64,000 nucleotides of DNA from Plantibacter sp. ME-Dv--P-122b (GCF_030209375.1 NZ_JARVSC010000006.1:186001-250000), one strand, 5' to 3'. Shown: positions 24,009 through 35,041, counted from the stretch's first letter. The notes: generated from the letters alone by a model not told the origin. Translations and numbers: made by a program.

Positions 24009-25404
24009 CGGCTTCGTCGTCGTACTGCTCCGCGGTCGTTCTGGCGTGGCGTCGCATCGCGTCGACCTCGGCCTCAGGAAGGGCGAGCAGGCGGTCGATG
24101 GCGGCCGACACGACGGCCGGTTCCGCGGACGGCACGATGAACCCGTTCCAACCGTCGCGGACGATGTCGGCCGGTCCGTAGGGGACGTCGACCACGATGG
24201 GAAGACACCCGGCCGCCATCGCCTCGATGAGCACGAGCGGGAAGCCCTCTGACGTCGACGTCATGACGAGGAACGAGCCCGACCCGAGCTGCTGCCGGGC
24301 GGAGCGGTCGTAGCCGTGGAGGACGACGCGGTGGTCCGGGTCTTCGGTGGTCAGGAGCGTCTGCAGTTCGTCGAGCAGCTCGCCGCCGCCGTAGACGTCG
24401 AGCGTCGGGGCAGGCCCATCCGTGGACGTGGCGGCGAGGACGGCGCGGATCGCGTGCGCCGGCCGCTTCCGGGCCGTGAGCGAGCCGAGGAACATCCCGC
24501 GGCTGCGAGGCCGAGGAGCGCGCGCGACCTCCGGTGCGACGAGTTCGCGCGAGTTCGGGATGACACTGAGCGAGGCGTGCTCACCGAGCATGGCCGTCAC
24601 GTCCGCGAACTGCCGATCGCTGAGGAGCGCGACGAGGTCGAAGTCGTCGAGCGCCTCGAACACCGCTCGCCGCGACTCCCGCAGCCGACCGTGTGGCCGT
24701 TCCGTGCCCTGGAGGTGCGAGGCGTGCACGACGTGCGCGGTGACGACGTTGCGCTTCCGGTAGCTCAGGACGAACGGGGCGATCGTCTTGCTGTCGACGA
24801 TCATCCAGGCCGGCCCGCCGGCTGTGAGCGCGTCGAACCAGGCGCGGTAGAGGGACCAGATGCGTCCCCAGGAGCGGACGGGGCGACCGTGGTCGTCGCA
24901 GAGGACGACCGAGCGGCCGCCCTTCACACCCCGTTCGCGCGTGTCGCGGCGGTCGGACAGGAGCAGGGTGCCGTCGGGTCGGTAGACGTCCACCTGCAGG
25001 ATCTGACCTGCGTCGTCGTGTCGTTCGCGGCTGAGGACGGTGTCGCCCCGGCGTCGTTCCGTGCCGACGTCGTCGAGGGGGAGCGGGGTGAACCCGTGGC
25101 GGGCCAGGTCGAGGGACCCACCCGGCAGCGGGTTGTCGCGGAGCCATTCCCAGAGGTTGACGACCCGGAGGCCGTCGATCAGGTCTCCGCGCGTTCGCAG
25201 CCGTGCCTCCAACTCGGGGTAGTCCGGTCGGTGGTCGAAGGTGAGGACGTCGACCGGGGTGTCCGCCAGTCGGATGAACGCGCGGGAGCGCTGGAGCATC
25301 GCCTCGGTCATGCCGCCGAAATCGTCTGACAGGCCCCAGGTCACCGCGAAGTGGCGACCTTCCGGGAACGGCTTCTGGGGACGGCGCAGGAAGGGAAGTC
25401 TCAC
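23929..25404 (-). CDS. GT4-family glycosyltransferase (TagE/poly-glycerol-phosphate glucosyltransferase-like)
   Basis: The 491-residue GT-B enzyme has an N-terminal domain with WGLSDDFGGMTEAMLQRSRAF, a middle Rossmann part reaching VTAHVVHASHLQGTERPHG, and a C-terminal domain with SVIPNSREL, LGSLTARKRPAHAIRA, LHGYDRSARQQLGSGSFLVMTSTSEGFPLVLIEAMAAG. The E-x7-E type pair (SEGFPLVLIEA) is intact. The large insert between 90 and 200 is typical of TagE-like proteins that decorate polyol-phosphate chains. GTG 25404 is favoured because TACCGT lies 6 nt before it; an ATG at 25443 would add 13 residues. It overlaps the acyltransferase gene by 80 nt at the 3' end. Confidence 0.8.
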   Translation of the reverse strand: MRLPFLRRPQKPFPEGRHFAVTWGLSDDFGGMTEAMLQRSRAFIRLADTPVDVLTFDHRPDYPELEARLRTRGDLIDGLRVVNLWEWLRDNPLPGGSLDLARHGFTPLPLDDVGTERRRGDTVLSRERHDDAGQILQVDVYRPDGTLLLSDRRDTRERGVKGGRSVVLCDDHGRPVRSWGRIWSLYRAWFDALTAGGPAWMIVDSKTIAPFVLSYRKRNVVTAHVVHASHLQGTERPHGRLRESRRAVFEALDDFDLVALLSDRQFADVTAMLGEHASLSVIPNSRELVAPEVARAPRPRSRGMFLGSLTARKRPAHAIRAVLAATSTDGPAPTLDVYGGGELLDELQTLLTTEDPDHRVVLHGYDRSARQQLGSGSFLVMTSTSEGFPLVLIEAMAAGCLPIVVDVPYGPADIVRDGWNGFIVPSAEPAVVSAAIDRLLALPEAEVDAMRRHARTTAEQYDDEAVTRRWAQELHAAARRKKRNALVPRVG

Positions 25405-25410
25405 CCTCCG

Positions 25411-25416
25411 ACGGTA
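25411..25416 (-). promoter_or_regulatory. -10 element TACCGT for the GT4 gene
   Basis: On the minus strand TACCGT, 6 nt (CGGAGG), then GTG at 25404: leaderless spacing. Confidence 0.4.
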
Positions 25417-25488
25417 CGCGATGGACCTGGAGGGATGCCGCATCCCGGACGGCCCGCTCGGGAGCAGTCCGCAGCCCGCCTCAGGTGG

Positions 25489-26370
25489 TCAGGGGCGCTG
25501 CTCGGACCCGTCGCCGACGGCCGCATCGTCGCCTGATTCGATGGCGAGGTGCTTCCGGCGTCGGAACACCTGGTCGCGGATCTTGCCGAGGCCGGAGTGG
25601 CCGGAGACCGCCCGCATCCGCGGCTCGAGGTCGAGCGGGACGACGAACGGCGCCGGTCCGAACGCCTGGCGGGCGGCACGGACGACCTGTCGGCCGAGCA
25701 TGTGGTTGCCGATCCCGCCGACGGCCGCTCCGACGCCGAAGGGGAGCGCCTTGCCGATGACGCCGGCGCCACCACTCGCGGCGAAGTGCTTCACGAAGCG
25801 CACCCGCAACTGGTCGGCGACCGGGCCGACGATCATCGACGGCAGGCCCTGGGTGATCGTCTGGCCCCAGAACGCCTGCCGCGGGATCCCCTTGCCGGCC
25901 GCTTGGGATCCGAAGTTGCGCAGGAGGTCGGTTCCGGCCTTGCCGAGCATCATGGTCATGACGAGCGCGCGGGACCGCATCGGATCCGCCAGGGCGATGC
26001 CGTGGACCTCGGTGACCGACTGCGCGAACAGGGCGGTCGCCTCGAGGAACCCCGCCGTCTCGACACCGGAGAGCGCGAGGGTCGTCGCCGTCCCGATCGC
26101 CGGGACCACGGCGGTCGCGCCGACGGCGGCTCCCGTCGTCGTCACGGTCGTGAGGTATCGGCGTTCCAGGACGCGGATGAGCTGGTCGGCTGTCGCGTTC
26201 GGGTACATCCGTCGGATCGACCGGATGTGCGCCACGACCACCGGGCGCTGGACCCAGAGCAGTCGATCGAGCGCCCGCACCCATCCCGGCTCGGGCAGGA
26301 TGGGCTGCTGTGCTGCGGCGGTGGGGAACTGGGCGGGACCCGGAACGGGTCCCTGCTGCGGTCCGGTCAT
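25489..26370 (-). CDS. Conserved hypothetical membrane-associated protein
   Basis: I do not recognise this 293-residue protein with confidence. It has a Pro/Gln-rich N-terminus, a basic helix (HIRSIRRMYPNATADQLIRVLERRYL), then several Gly/Ala-rich hydrophobic stretches (AAVGATAVVPAIGTATTLAL, GGAGVIGKALPFGVGAAVGG) that look like glycine-zipper helices able to enter membranes. An EcsC-like relationship is possible but not shown. GAGGAGG lies 7 nt before the ATG, an excellent ribosome site. It lies between the GT4 gene and the ABC exporter on the same strand, so it may travel with the surface-polymer locus. Confidence 0.65.
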   Translation of the reverse strand: MTGPQQGPVPGPAQFPTAAAQQPILPEPGWVRALDRLLWVQRPVVVAHIRSIRRMYPNATADQLIRVLERRYLTTVTTTGAAVGATAVVPAIGTATTLALSGVETAGFLEATALFAQSVTEVHGIALADPMRSRALVMTMMLGKAGTDLLRNFGSQAAGKGIPRQAFWGQTITQGLPSMIVGPVADQLRVRFVKHFAASGGAGVIGKALPFGVGAAVGGIGNHMLGRQVVRAARQAFGPAPFVVPLDLEPRMRAVSGHSGLGKIRDQVFRRRKHLAIESGDDAAVGDGSEQRP

Positions 26371-26444
26371 GACGACCTCCTCGTGGGCGGGGCGGCCAGT
26401 CTACGTCGACCCGCTGCGGGTCGACTGACGCTTGCTGGTGGGCC

Positions 26445-27203
26445 TCAGCTGTTGTAGTCGGCGTTGTACCGGTCGAGGACGTCGTCGATCGGGGCGTCGA
26501 GCACGAGCGCCCCCTTGTCGAGGTAGAGCCCCCTCGTGCAGAAGCGTCTGAGGTCCTTCTCGTTGTGCGAGACGAAGAACAGCGTCCGCCCGCCCTCGAG
26601 GAGTTCTTCGATGCGTCGGTAGCACTTCTCGCGGAACGCCCGGTCGCCGACGGCGAGGACCTCGTCGACGAGGATGATCGGCTCTTCGAGCTGCGCGATC
26701 ACCGCGAAGGCGATGCGGACCTTCATCCCGCTGGAGAGGTGCTTGTACGGCGTGTCCACGAAGTCGGCGATCTCGGCGAACGCGATGATGTCGTCGAACC
26801 GTCCGTCGATCTCGCGGCGCGACATGCCGTGAAGGCCGGCCGTCAGGTACACGTTGTCGCGGACCGTCAGGTCGTTGACGAAGCCGCCGGTGATCTCGAT
26901 GAGCGGCGCGACACCCTCGCGCACACCGATGGTGCCTTCGTCGGGCAGCACGACGCCCGCGACGAGCTTGAGCAGCGTCGACTTGCCTTGACCGTTCCGA
27001 CCGACCACGCCGATCGCCTCGCCGGGAGCGACATCGAAGGAGACGTGGCGCAGGGGCCAGAACTCGCCCGGCTTCGAGCGACGGTCGCGACCGGCGAAGA
27101 GGTCTTTGAAACTCCGCCGACCGCCGCGGTTGCGCCGGAACCGGATGCCTGCGTCGGCGACCGAGATCGCCGGCCGACCGACCGTCGAGTTGCCTGTGGA
27201 CAT
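26445..27203 (-). CDS. Polysaccharide/teichoic acid export ABC transporter ATP-binding protein (TagH/Wzt-like)
   Basis: The 252-residue ATPase has Walker A GRNGQGKST (about 66-74), the signature LSSGMKVRIAFAV, Walker B EPIILVDEVLAVGD and the switch HNEKD. DEVLAVGD with LSSGM is characteristic of polysaccharide, O-antigen and teichoic-acid exporters. The C-terminal carbohydrate-binding extension of Wzt is absent; length matches short TagH-type ATPases. AAGGAG precedes the ATG, which overlaps the permease stop by one base (TGATG), so the pair is translationally coupled. Confidence 0.9.
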   Translation of the reverse strand: MSTGNSTVGRPAISVADAGIRFRRNRGGRRSFKDLFAGRDRRSKPGEFWPLRHVSFDVAPGEAIGVVGRNGQGKSTLLKLVAGVVLPDEGTIGVREGVAPLIEITGGFVNDLTVRDNVYLTAGLHGMSRREIDGRFDDIIAFAEIADFVDTPYKHLSSGMKVRIAFAVIAQLEEPIILVDEVLAVGDRAFREKCYRRIEELLEGGRTLFFVSHNEKDLRRFCTRGLYLDKGALVLDAPIDDVLDRYNADYNS

Positions 27204-28000
27204 CAGATCTCCTTCAGCACGGAGCGCTCGCAGCGCTTGAAGACGAGGAGACCGACCGCGAGGATGACCGTCGACATGGCGGCGGACACTCCTACAAGGT
27301 GCCAGTTGAGCTCTTGCGGGAAGAACGCGGACCGGTACAGCGCGAAGATGCCGCTGAGCGGGTTGAACGCCGCGAAGGGTTCGATCCTGTCGGGCAGTGC
27401 CGTCGTGCTGTAGATGATCGGCGTCGCGTAGAACATGAACCGCAGGATGAGCTTGACGGCGCGCTCGAGATCGCGGAAGAACACGACGAGCGGAGCGACG
27501 ATCAGGCAGAGCCCGATGGTCAGGACGGCTTGGATGACGATGGCGAACGGGAACAGCACGATGTCGAGGTTCACCTGCGCGCCACTGAAGATCGCGAAGG
27601 CCGCGAGGACCGGGAGCGCCGCGAGGAACTCGATGCCCTTCGACAGCACGATCCGGTTCACCCAGATGGTCCGGGGGATCGTCGTCGAACGCACGAGCTT
27701 CGCCTCGCGCAGGAAGGCGCGCGTGCTGTCGGACACCGATCCGGTGAACCACATCCACGGCAGCAGGGCGGCGAGGAGGAACACGATGTACGGTTCCTCG
27801 CCGACGTCGCGCCGGAACACCTGCGTGAAGACGAACCAGTAGATCCCGCTCATGACGAGGGGGTCGAGGATGGACCACACGTAGCCGAGCGCGCTCGTCG
27901 AGTAGCGCACACGCAGGTCTCGGACGGTCAGGATCCAGAGCGCGTGGCGATACCTCGCCGAACGCGACATCCTTGGCCGCGTTTCAGCAGAAGAACTCAC
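27203..28000 (-). CDS. Polysaccharide/teichoic acid export ABC transporter permease (TagG/Wzm-like)
   Basis: The 265-residue ABC-2-type permease has the family opening LTVRDLRVRYSTSALGYVWSILDPL and about six membrane segments, ending FKRCERSVLKEI. RDLERAVKLILRFMFYATPIIY is the usual conserved stretch before the last helices. It would move a lipid-linked glycopolymer across the membrane with its ATPase partner. The GTG at 28000 gives the longest frame; an internal ATG 30 nt later is possible. A terminator hairpin at 28028-28065 separates it from the nucleotidyltransferase gene upstream. Confidence 0.88.
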   Translation of the reverse strand: MSSSAETRPRMSRSARYRHALWILTVRDLRVRYSTSALGYVWSILDPLVMSGIYWFVFTQVFRRDVGEEPYIVFLLAALLPWMWFTGSVSDSTRAFLREAKLVRSTTIPRTIWVNRIVLSKGIEFLAALPVLAAFAIFSGAQVNLDIVLFPFAIVIQAVLTIGLCLIVAPLVVFFRDLERAVKLILRFMFYATPIIYSTTALPDRIEPFAAFNPLSGIFALYRSAFFPQELNWHLVGVSAAMSTVILAVGLLVFKRCERSVLKEI

Positions 28001-28027
28001 GTGACCAACCTTATCGAGGCGACGCAG

Positions 28028-28065
28028 GAACGCCGCCCGCGACGCTCAGCGTCGGGACGGCGTTC
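28028..28065 (-). terminator. Terminator after the nucleotidyltransferase gene
   Basis: GAACGCCG (28028-28035) pairs with CGGCGTTC (28058-28065), continued inward by CCC/GGG and GACGC/GCGTC with one mismatch or bulge, around the loop TCA. Confidence 0.7.
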
Positions 28066-28087
28066 GTGTGCGATGTGGACGGGACCC

Positions 28088-28780
28088 TCAGACGAAGAGG
28101 TTCGCGCGCTCGAGGTCCTCGGCGAAGTCGACCTCGACCGCGTAGAGGTCGGAGATGTCGACCGGCTCGACGAGCATGCCTTCGCGCTCGATGGCGAGCT
28201 CGATGCCGCGCTCGAAGTAGTCCTGGTCGCCGACCTTCGTCAGGTAGCGGTGCAGCATCGTCTTGTCCTGCGACGAGATGTAGTTGATGCCCACGGCCTC
28301 GCCCAGCCCGCCGACGACCGTCTTCGAGAGTTCCTTGATGTAGCCCTCGGCGCTCGTCGTGTACTTGACCTCTTCGTCGGACACCTTGGAGGTGTTGACG
28401 GTCACGAACGAACGGTCCTTCGCGATCATCGCGGCAGCGCGGTCGAGGACGGCGGGGTCGAAGACGACGTCGCCGTTCATCCAGAGCACGCCGCCGGCCT
28501 GCGACGCGGCGAGGGCGCGCATGAGGCTCTTCGAGGTGTTGGTCTGGTCGTATTGCTCGTTGTAGACGAAGGAGGCGTCGGGGAAGGCCTCGATGATGTG
28601 CTCGAGCTTGTAGCCGACGACGATCGTCACCTTGGCGCTCGCTCCGAACGCGTGGTGGATGTTGTCGAACTGCTGCTGCATGATGGTGCGGCCGTCGCTG
28701 AGCTCGGTCAGGGGCTTGGGGAGCGAGCGGCCGAGACGGCTGCCCATCCCTGCGGCAAGGATCACTACCTGGGTGGTCAC
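28088..28780 (-). CDS. NTP-transferase (sugar/alditol-phosphate or choline-phosphate nucleotidyltransferase, LicC-like)
   Basis: The 230-residue cytoplasmic enzyme starts VVILAAGMGSRLGRSLPKPL, the nucleotidyltransferase signature with the activating Arg and Lys. It has YNEQYDQTNTSKSLMRAL, close to the LicC/choline-phosphate cytidylyltransferase pattern, a metal-binding LWMNGDVVFDP and a terminal VDFAEDLERA with the second Asp. It probably makes a CDP- or NDP-activated precursor. Near a CDP-alcohol phosphotransferase and a TagF-like protein, a CDP-alcohol product is an attractive inference. The start is GTG at 28780 with GAGGAGA upstream. Confidence 0.8.
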   Translation of the reverse strand: MTTQVVILAAGMGSRLGRSLPKPLTELSDGRTIMQQQFDNIHHAFGASAKVTIVVGYKLEHIIEAFPDASFVYNEQYDQTNTSKSLMRALAASQAGGVLWMNGDVVFDPAVLDRAAAMIAKDRSFVTVNTSKVSDEEVKYTTSAEGYIKELSKTVVGGLGEAVGINYISSQDKTMLHRYLTKVGDQDYFERGIELAIEREGMLVEPVDISDLYAVEVDFAEDLERANLFV

Positions 28781-29051
28781 GTTGTTCTCCTCAGTGTGGG
28801 TATGGAATCACGCGGTGCCACGATGCTGTGGACGATTCACCGAGGATTAACCAAGACGTGCATTGAAAGACACTCCGTTATGCCAAAATACAGGCTAGCC
28901 GCGGTGAACTCCGTCTGTCAGGGGTTCCCAGGGTCCGTTGTCGTTTTGTGATCGACCACCCGGCGTTTACACAGCTTGGGGGAGATGTGTCAACTGTTCA
29001 TCCTGAGACTCCGCTGTCCGCTGCGGCCGCCGCTGTTGGTAGGTTTGCTTG
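28781..29051. other. A/T-richer divergent intergenic region
   Basis: These 271 bases between two divergent genes are visibly poorer in G/C than all surrounding sequence. Runs such as ATTAACC, CCAAAATACAGG, GTTTTGTGATC and GTTTACACAG give several possible -10/-35 boxes on both strands. No open frame of credible composition is seen. It probably holds the promoters of both neighbours. Confidence 0.4.
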
Positions 29052-30793
<1,742 letters not shown>

Positions 30794-30818
<25 letters not shown>

Positions 30819-32365
30819 AACTGCAGCTGACGCTCAACGCGTTCCGCCGCAGCCCCTGGCGTCTGGTCGGGCTCGTCCTCGCGATCGCGGTCGGCGTGTG
30901 GATCGTGGTGCTCGCGAGCACCGGTCTCGTCGCGCTGCGTGGTGGCGATCCGGAGGTCACCCGCAACCTGCTCGTGCTGGCCGGGTCGGCCGTCGTGCTC
31001 GGATTCATCATCCTTCCGCTCGTGTTCGGTGTCGACGATCAGCTGGATCCTCGGGCGTTCTCCCTCTTCGGGCTGCCCAACCGCACCCTGTCGGCCGGCC
31101 TACTCGTGACAGCGCTCGTGTCGGTGCCGTCGCTCGTCCTCGCCGTCCTCGCGGCCTCGTCGGTGGTCACCTGGTCGCGGTCGCCGCTGCCCGCCGTCCT
31201 CGCCGTGGTCTCCGCGGTCCTCGGTGTGCTGCTCTGCGCGCTCCTGGCCCGGATCGCCACCTCGATCTCCGCGAGCCTCCTCTCGACGCGTCGCGCCAAG
31301 GAGGTCATGGGTGTCCTCGGGCTGGTGCTCATCATCGCGGTCGCCCCGGCGATCATCGCCCTCACCACCGTGGACTGGCAGCGCGACGGGTTCGCCGTCC
31401 TCGGCCGGGTCGCTGACATCCTCAGTTGGACCCCGCTCGGCGCCGTCTGGTCGTTCCCCGGTGATGCCGCACTCGGTGGCATCGCGCCGGCGATCGTCAA
31501 GCTGCTGCTCACCGCGGCGACCATCGCCCTGCTCTGGTTCGCCTGGCAGGCGTTCGTCGCCCGACTGCTCGTGGCGCCGGAACGCCTCGGGATGGGCCGC
31601 GACAGCACCGGTCTGGGCTGGTTCGACCTGCTCCCCGGTTCCCCGTCCGGCGCCATCGCCGCTCGCAGCATGACCTACTGGCTGCGCGACCCGCGGTACC
31701 TCGTCTCGCTCGTGATCATCCCGATCGCGCCCTTCATCTTCTTCGTGCCGATGCTCGTCGCCGGCATCCCGATGAACGTCCTCGCGCTCGTCCCGCTCCC
31801 GGTCGTGTGCTGGTTCCTCGGCTGGCTCCTGCACAACGACCTCGCCTTCGACTCGACCGCGGTCTGGTTGCACGTCGCCTCCGGGGTCCGCGGACGATCG
31901 GATCGGATCGGCCGGCTCTTCCCGGTGCTCCTCATCGGCATCCCGCTCATCGCGGTGGGATCGACCCTGAGCATCCTCTTCTACGGCGACTGGGACGCCC
32001 TGCCGTCGATGATCGGGGTGAGCACGTGCCTGTTGTTCAGTGGTGCCGGGATCGCGAGCTTCGTCTCGGCGCGGTTCCCGTATCCGACGTCGCTTCCCGG
32101 CGACAGCCCGTTCCAGCAGCCGCAGGTCCCGGGCAGTAGCGGGATGTCCGCGCAGTTCCTGAGCCTCCTCGGTACGGTGCTCCTCACGATCCCCGCCGGC
32201 TGGCTCGCCGTGCTCGGGCTCACCGGTGAGCCGAACTGGAACTTCGGGGCACTCGCGGTCGGCGTGGGCACCGGCGTCCTGGTGCTCGCGATCGGGATCC
32301 TCGCCGGAGGTCGCGTCTTCGACCGTCGCAGCCCCGAGATCGTCGGCTTCGCCAGCTCGCACTGA
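30794..32365 (+). CDS. ABC-2-type transporter membrane protein
   Basis: A 523-residue protein with about twelve hydrophobic segments, for example LVGLVLAIAVGVWIVVLAS, VTALVSVPSLVLAVLAASS and a C-terminal pair ending VLVLAIGILAGGRVFD. No catalytic motif is present. It begins 25 nt inside the ATPase gene with GAGGGAA as ribosome site, which marks it as the membrane partner of that ATPase. The substrate is unknown. Its size and topology resemble actinobacterial fused ABC-2 permeases. Confidence 0.78.
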
Positions 32366-32418
32366 CCCGACGTCGGCGGACGGATCGGCCCGCAGGAGAC
32401 CCGGGTGCCGTCCGGCGG

Positions 32419-32424
32419 TACCAT
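32419..32424 (+). promoter_or_regulatory. -10 element TACCAT for the DUF3039 gene
   Basis: TACCAT, 6 nt (GGAGCC), then ATG at 32431; the spacer also resembles a ribosome site. Confidence 0.5.
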
Positions 32425-32430
32425 GGAGCC

Positions 32431-32736
32431 ATGGCGCAGCATGACAGCACGAAGCAGCAGATGAGCACGATCGATCCCGGTGGCACGCCCGACGGTGGGA
32501 GCACGGCGATCATGGATCGTGAGCTCGAGGAGCTGATCGAGAGCGAGAACATCGAGCCCGGCGATCACGAGCGCTTCTCGCATTACGTCAAGAAGGAGAA
32601 GATCCTCGAATCGGCGTTGAGCGGCAAGCCGGTGAAGGCGCTCTGCGGCAAGAAGTGGACGCCGGGTCGCGACCCCGAGAAGTTCCCGATCTGCCCGTCC
32701 TGCAAGGAGATCTACGAGAAGCTGCTCCGCGACTGA
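32431..32736 (+). CDS. DUF3039 domain protein
   Basis: A 101-residue actinobacterial protein of unknown function. The N-terminal third is polar. The conserved core reads DHERFSHYVKKEKILESA and ALCGKKWTPGRDPEKFPICPSC, with three Cys (CGK and CPSC) that look like a zinc-binding cluster. Length and motif agree with DUF3039 members. It is convergent with pncB and has its own leaderless-type promoter. Confidence 0.88.
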   Translation: MAQHDSTKQQMSTIDPGGTPDGGSTAIMDRELEELIESENIEPGDHERFSHYVKKEKILESALSGKPVKALCGKKWTPGRDPEKFPICPSCKEIYEKLLRD

Positions 32737-32747
32737 GCGTGGAGCGC

Positions 32748-32780
32748 ACCGCGGCCGATGCTGAGACGCGTCGCCGCGGT
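32748..32780. terminator. Weak hairpin between DUF3039 gene and pncB
   Basis: ACCGCGGC (32748-32755) can pair with GCCGCGGT (32773-32780) across a 17-nt loop between convergent genes; the right arm touches the pncB stop codon. Confidence 0.35.
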
Positions 32781-34108
32781 CAGCCCTCGAGGTAGACGGT
32801 CGGGAGTACGGGGTCGCCGCGGGTGAGGCTGACGGCCCGGGGCGGCAGTTCCGCCACCGCCTGTGTCCGGTGTTCCCTCGCCTGACGTGTCCCCGCGGCA
32901 CCGAGGTACTGCTCGTCGACGAGCCCACCTTCGACGAGCTGGACCATCAGGGGGCGTTCCGAGGCGGCGTCTGCCGCGCCCTCGGGTTCGCCTGCCGGAC
33001 CGTCACCGAGGTAGATGCGCTCCTCCCGAGCGACCCCGTGCCGGTCGTAGGCGCGCGCAGCGGTCTTGCGGCCACCGACGGTCGCCTTCTCGGCCGACTT
33101 CTTCGCGACGCTGATCCAGTCGCCCTGGTCGTCACGGTGCGCGACGAGCTTGTAGACCATGCCCATGGCGGGGGAGCCGGAGCCGGTGACCACGGAGGTG
33201 CCGACGCCGTAGGAGTCGACCGGAGACGCGGCCAGGGCGGCGACGGCGTGCTCGTCGAGGTCGTTCGTGACCGTGATGCGGGTCGACGTGGCGCCGAGCT
33301 CGTCCAGCAGGCGGCGGACCTGGTCGACGACGATCGGCAGATCGCCGGAGTCGATGCGCACGGCTCCCAGCTCCGGGCCGGCGAGGCGCACGCCGAGACG
33401 CACGGCCTCCTCGATGTCGTAGGTGTCGACGAGCAGCGTGGTCCCGGTGCCCATCGTGTCGATCTGGGCTCGGAAGGCGTCCTCTTCGGAGTCGTGCAGG
33501 AGGGTGAAGGAGTGCGCGGCCGTCCCCATCGTCGGGATGCCCCAGCTGCGTCCTGCTTCGAGGTTCGAGGTCGCGCTGAAGCCGGCGATGTACGCCGCCC
33601 GGGCCGCGGCGATGGCCGACCGTTCGCCCGTCCGGCGGGAACCCATCTCGGCGAGGGGGCGGCTGCCCGCCGCGGAGGTCATGCGCGCGGCGGCCGTGGC
33701 GACGGCGCTGTCGTAGTTGAACACGCTGAGTGCCAGGGTCTCGAGGATGACGGCTTCGGCGAACGTGCCCTCCACGACCAGGATCGGCGAACCGGGGAAG
33801 AAGACCTCGCCCTCGCGGTAGCCCCAGATCGAGCCCGAGAAGCGGTAGTCGGCGAGCCAGTCGAGGGCCGTCGTGCTGACGACGCCCTCCTCGCGCAGCC
33901 ACTCGAGTTCCGACTCACCGAAGCGGAAGTGCTTGAGCAGTTCGAGGAACCGGCCCGTGCCGGCCACGACGCCGTAGCGGCGGCCACCGGAGAGGCGTCT
34001 GGCGAAGAGCTCGAACAGGCACTCCCGATCCGCGGTGCCGCGGTGGAGGGCGGCGTCCAGCATCGTGAGTTCGTATCGGTCGGTGAGGAGAGCTGAGGAC
34101 TCGTGCAC
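32780..34108 (-). CDS. pncB: Nicotinate phosphoribosyltransferase
   Basis: Makes nicotinate mononucleotide from nicotinate and PRPP in NAD salvage. The 442-residue enzyme has LLTDRYELTMLDAALHRG at the start, the EMGSRRTGERSAIAAARAAY phosphate-binding region, GTAAHSFTLLHDSE with the phosphorylatable His, and VRIDSGDL. Length suits the PncB branch. The start is GTG 34108, preceded at 6 nt by TAGGCT, so the mRNA is probably leaderless. It is divergent from murI, whose own -10 lies within 80 bp. Confidence 0.94.
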   Translation of the reverse strand: MHESSALLTDRYELTMLDAALHRGTADRECLFELFARRLSGGRRYGVVAGTGRFLELLKHFRFGESELEWLREEGVVSTTALDWLADYRFSGSIWGYREGEVFFPGSPILVVEGTFAEAVILETLALSVFNYDSAVATAAARMTSAAGSRPLAEMGSRRTGERSAIAAARAAYIAGFSATSNLEAGRSWGIPTMGTAAHSFTLLHDSEEDAFRAQIDTMGTGTTLLVDTYDIEEAVRLGVRLAGPELGAVRIDSGDLPIVVDQVRRLLDELGATSTRITVTNDLDEHAVAALAASPVDSYGVGTSVVTGSGSPAMGMVYKLVAHRDDQGDWISVAKKSAEKATVGGRKTAARAYDRHGVAREERIYLGDGPAGEPEGAADAASERPLMVQLVEGGLVDEQYLGAAGTRQAREHRTQAVAELPPRAVSLTRGDPVLPTVYLEG

Positions 34109-34114
34109 CCGTTC

Positions 34115-34120
34115 AGCCTA
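34115..34120 (-). promoter_or_regulatory. -10 element TAGGCT for pncB
   Basis: TAGGCT, 6 nt, then GTG at 34108 on the minus strand. Confidence 0.5.
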
Positions 34121-34181
34121 GCCGCGAGCGTGCCCGGAACGTGGTGATCGGTCGGTCCGCGACGTCCATCGGCAGGGGCGG

Positions 34182-34187
34182 TAGGCT
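34182..34187 (+). promoter_or_regulatory. -10 element TAGGCT for the murI-rph-rdgB operon
   Basis: TAGGCT, 8 nt, then GTG at 34196; there is no ribosome site in between. Confidence 0.5.
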
Positions 34188-34195
34188 GGGTCATC

Positions 34196-35041
34196 GTGAA
34201 CGACGCACCCATCGGCATCTTCGACTCCGGCGTCGGCGGACTCACGGTGGCGAGAGCGGTCAGCGACCAGCTCCCCGCCGAGTCCGTGATCTACATCGGC
34301 GACACGGCCCACTCGCCCTACGGCCCGAAGCCCATCGCCGACGTGCGGCGCTACTCGCTCGAGGTCCTCGACTCGCTCGTCGACCAGGGCGTGAAGATGC
34401 TGGTGATCGCCTGCAACACCGCATCGGCTGCGATGCTCCGCGATGCCCGCGAACGCTACTCGGTCCCCGTGGTCGAGGTGATCCAGCCCGCTGTGCGGAC
34501 CGCGGTCCGGAGCACGCGGAACGGGCGCATCGGCGTCATCGGGACCGAGGGCACGATCAACTCGCGGGCGTACCAGGACCTCTTCGAGGTCAATCCCGAG
34601 CTGACGGTGTTCGGCCAGGCCTGCCCTCGCTTCGTGGAGTTCGTGGAGGCCGGCGTCACGACCGGCCCCGACCTGCTCGAGGCCGCGGAGGAGTACCTGG
34701 CCCCGCTCCGGCACGCCGGCGTCGACACCGTCGTCCTCGGATGCACCCACTACCCCTTCCTCAAGGGCGCGATCAGCTACGTGATGGGCCCGCAGGTGTC
34801 GCTCGTCTCGAGCGACACCGAGACCGCGAACGACGTCTACCGCGTGCTCGTCACCCGTGACCTGCTGCGCGACAGCAGCGAACCGGCCACCCACCGGTAC
34901 GAGGCCACCGGGAGCAGCGCCGACGACTTCATCGCCCTCGCCAACCGTCTGATGGGCCGGGAGATCTCCACCGTCTCGCTCGTCCAGACCGGCGTCATCG
35001 ACCTTCCATCCCACCAGTTCGAGGAGCACATCCATGAGTGA
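34196..35041 (+). CDS. murI: Glutamate racemase
   Basis: Supplies D-glutamate for peptidoglycan. The 281-residue enzyme opens [13 protein letters not shown], has the two catalytic cysteines Cys73 (ACNTASA) and Cys183 (GCTHYPF), and [12 protein letters not shown] between them. The GTG start at 34196 follows a -10 box by 8 nt, so translation is probably leaderless. Its last 8 nt overlap rph. The order murI-rph-rdgB is common in actinobacteria. Confidence 0.96.
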   Translation: MNDAPIGIFDSGVGGLTVARAVSDQLPAESVIYIGDTAHSPYGPKPIADVRRYSLEVLDSLVDQGVKMLVIACNTASAAMLRDARERYSVPVVEVIQPAVRTAVRSTRNGRIGVIGTEGTINSRAYQDLFEVNPELTVFGQACPRFVEFVEAGVTTGPDLLEAAEEYLAPLRHAGVDTVVLGCTHYPFLKGAISYVMGPQVSLVSSDTETANDVYRVLVTRDLLRDSSEPATHRYEATGSSADDFIALANRLMGREISTVSLVQTGVIDLPSHQFEEHIHE

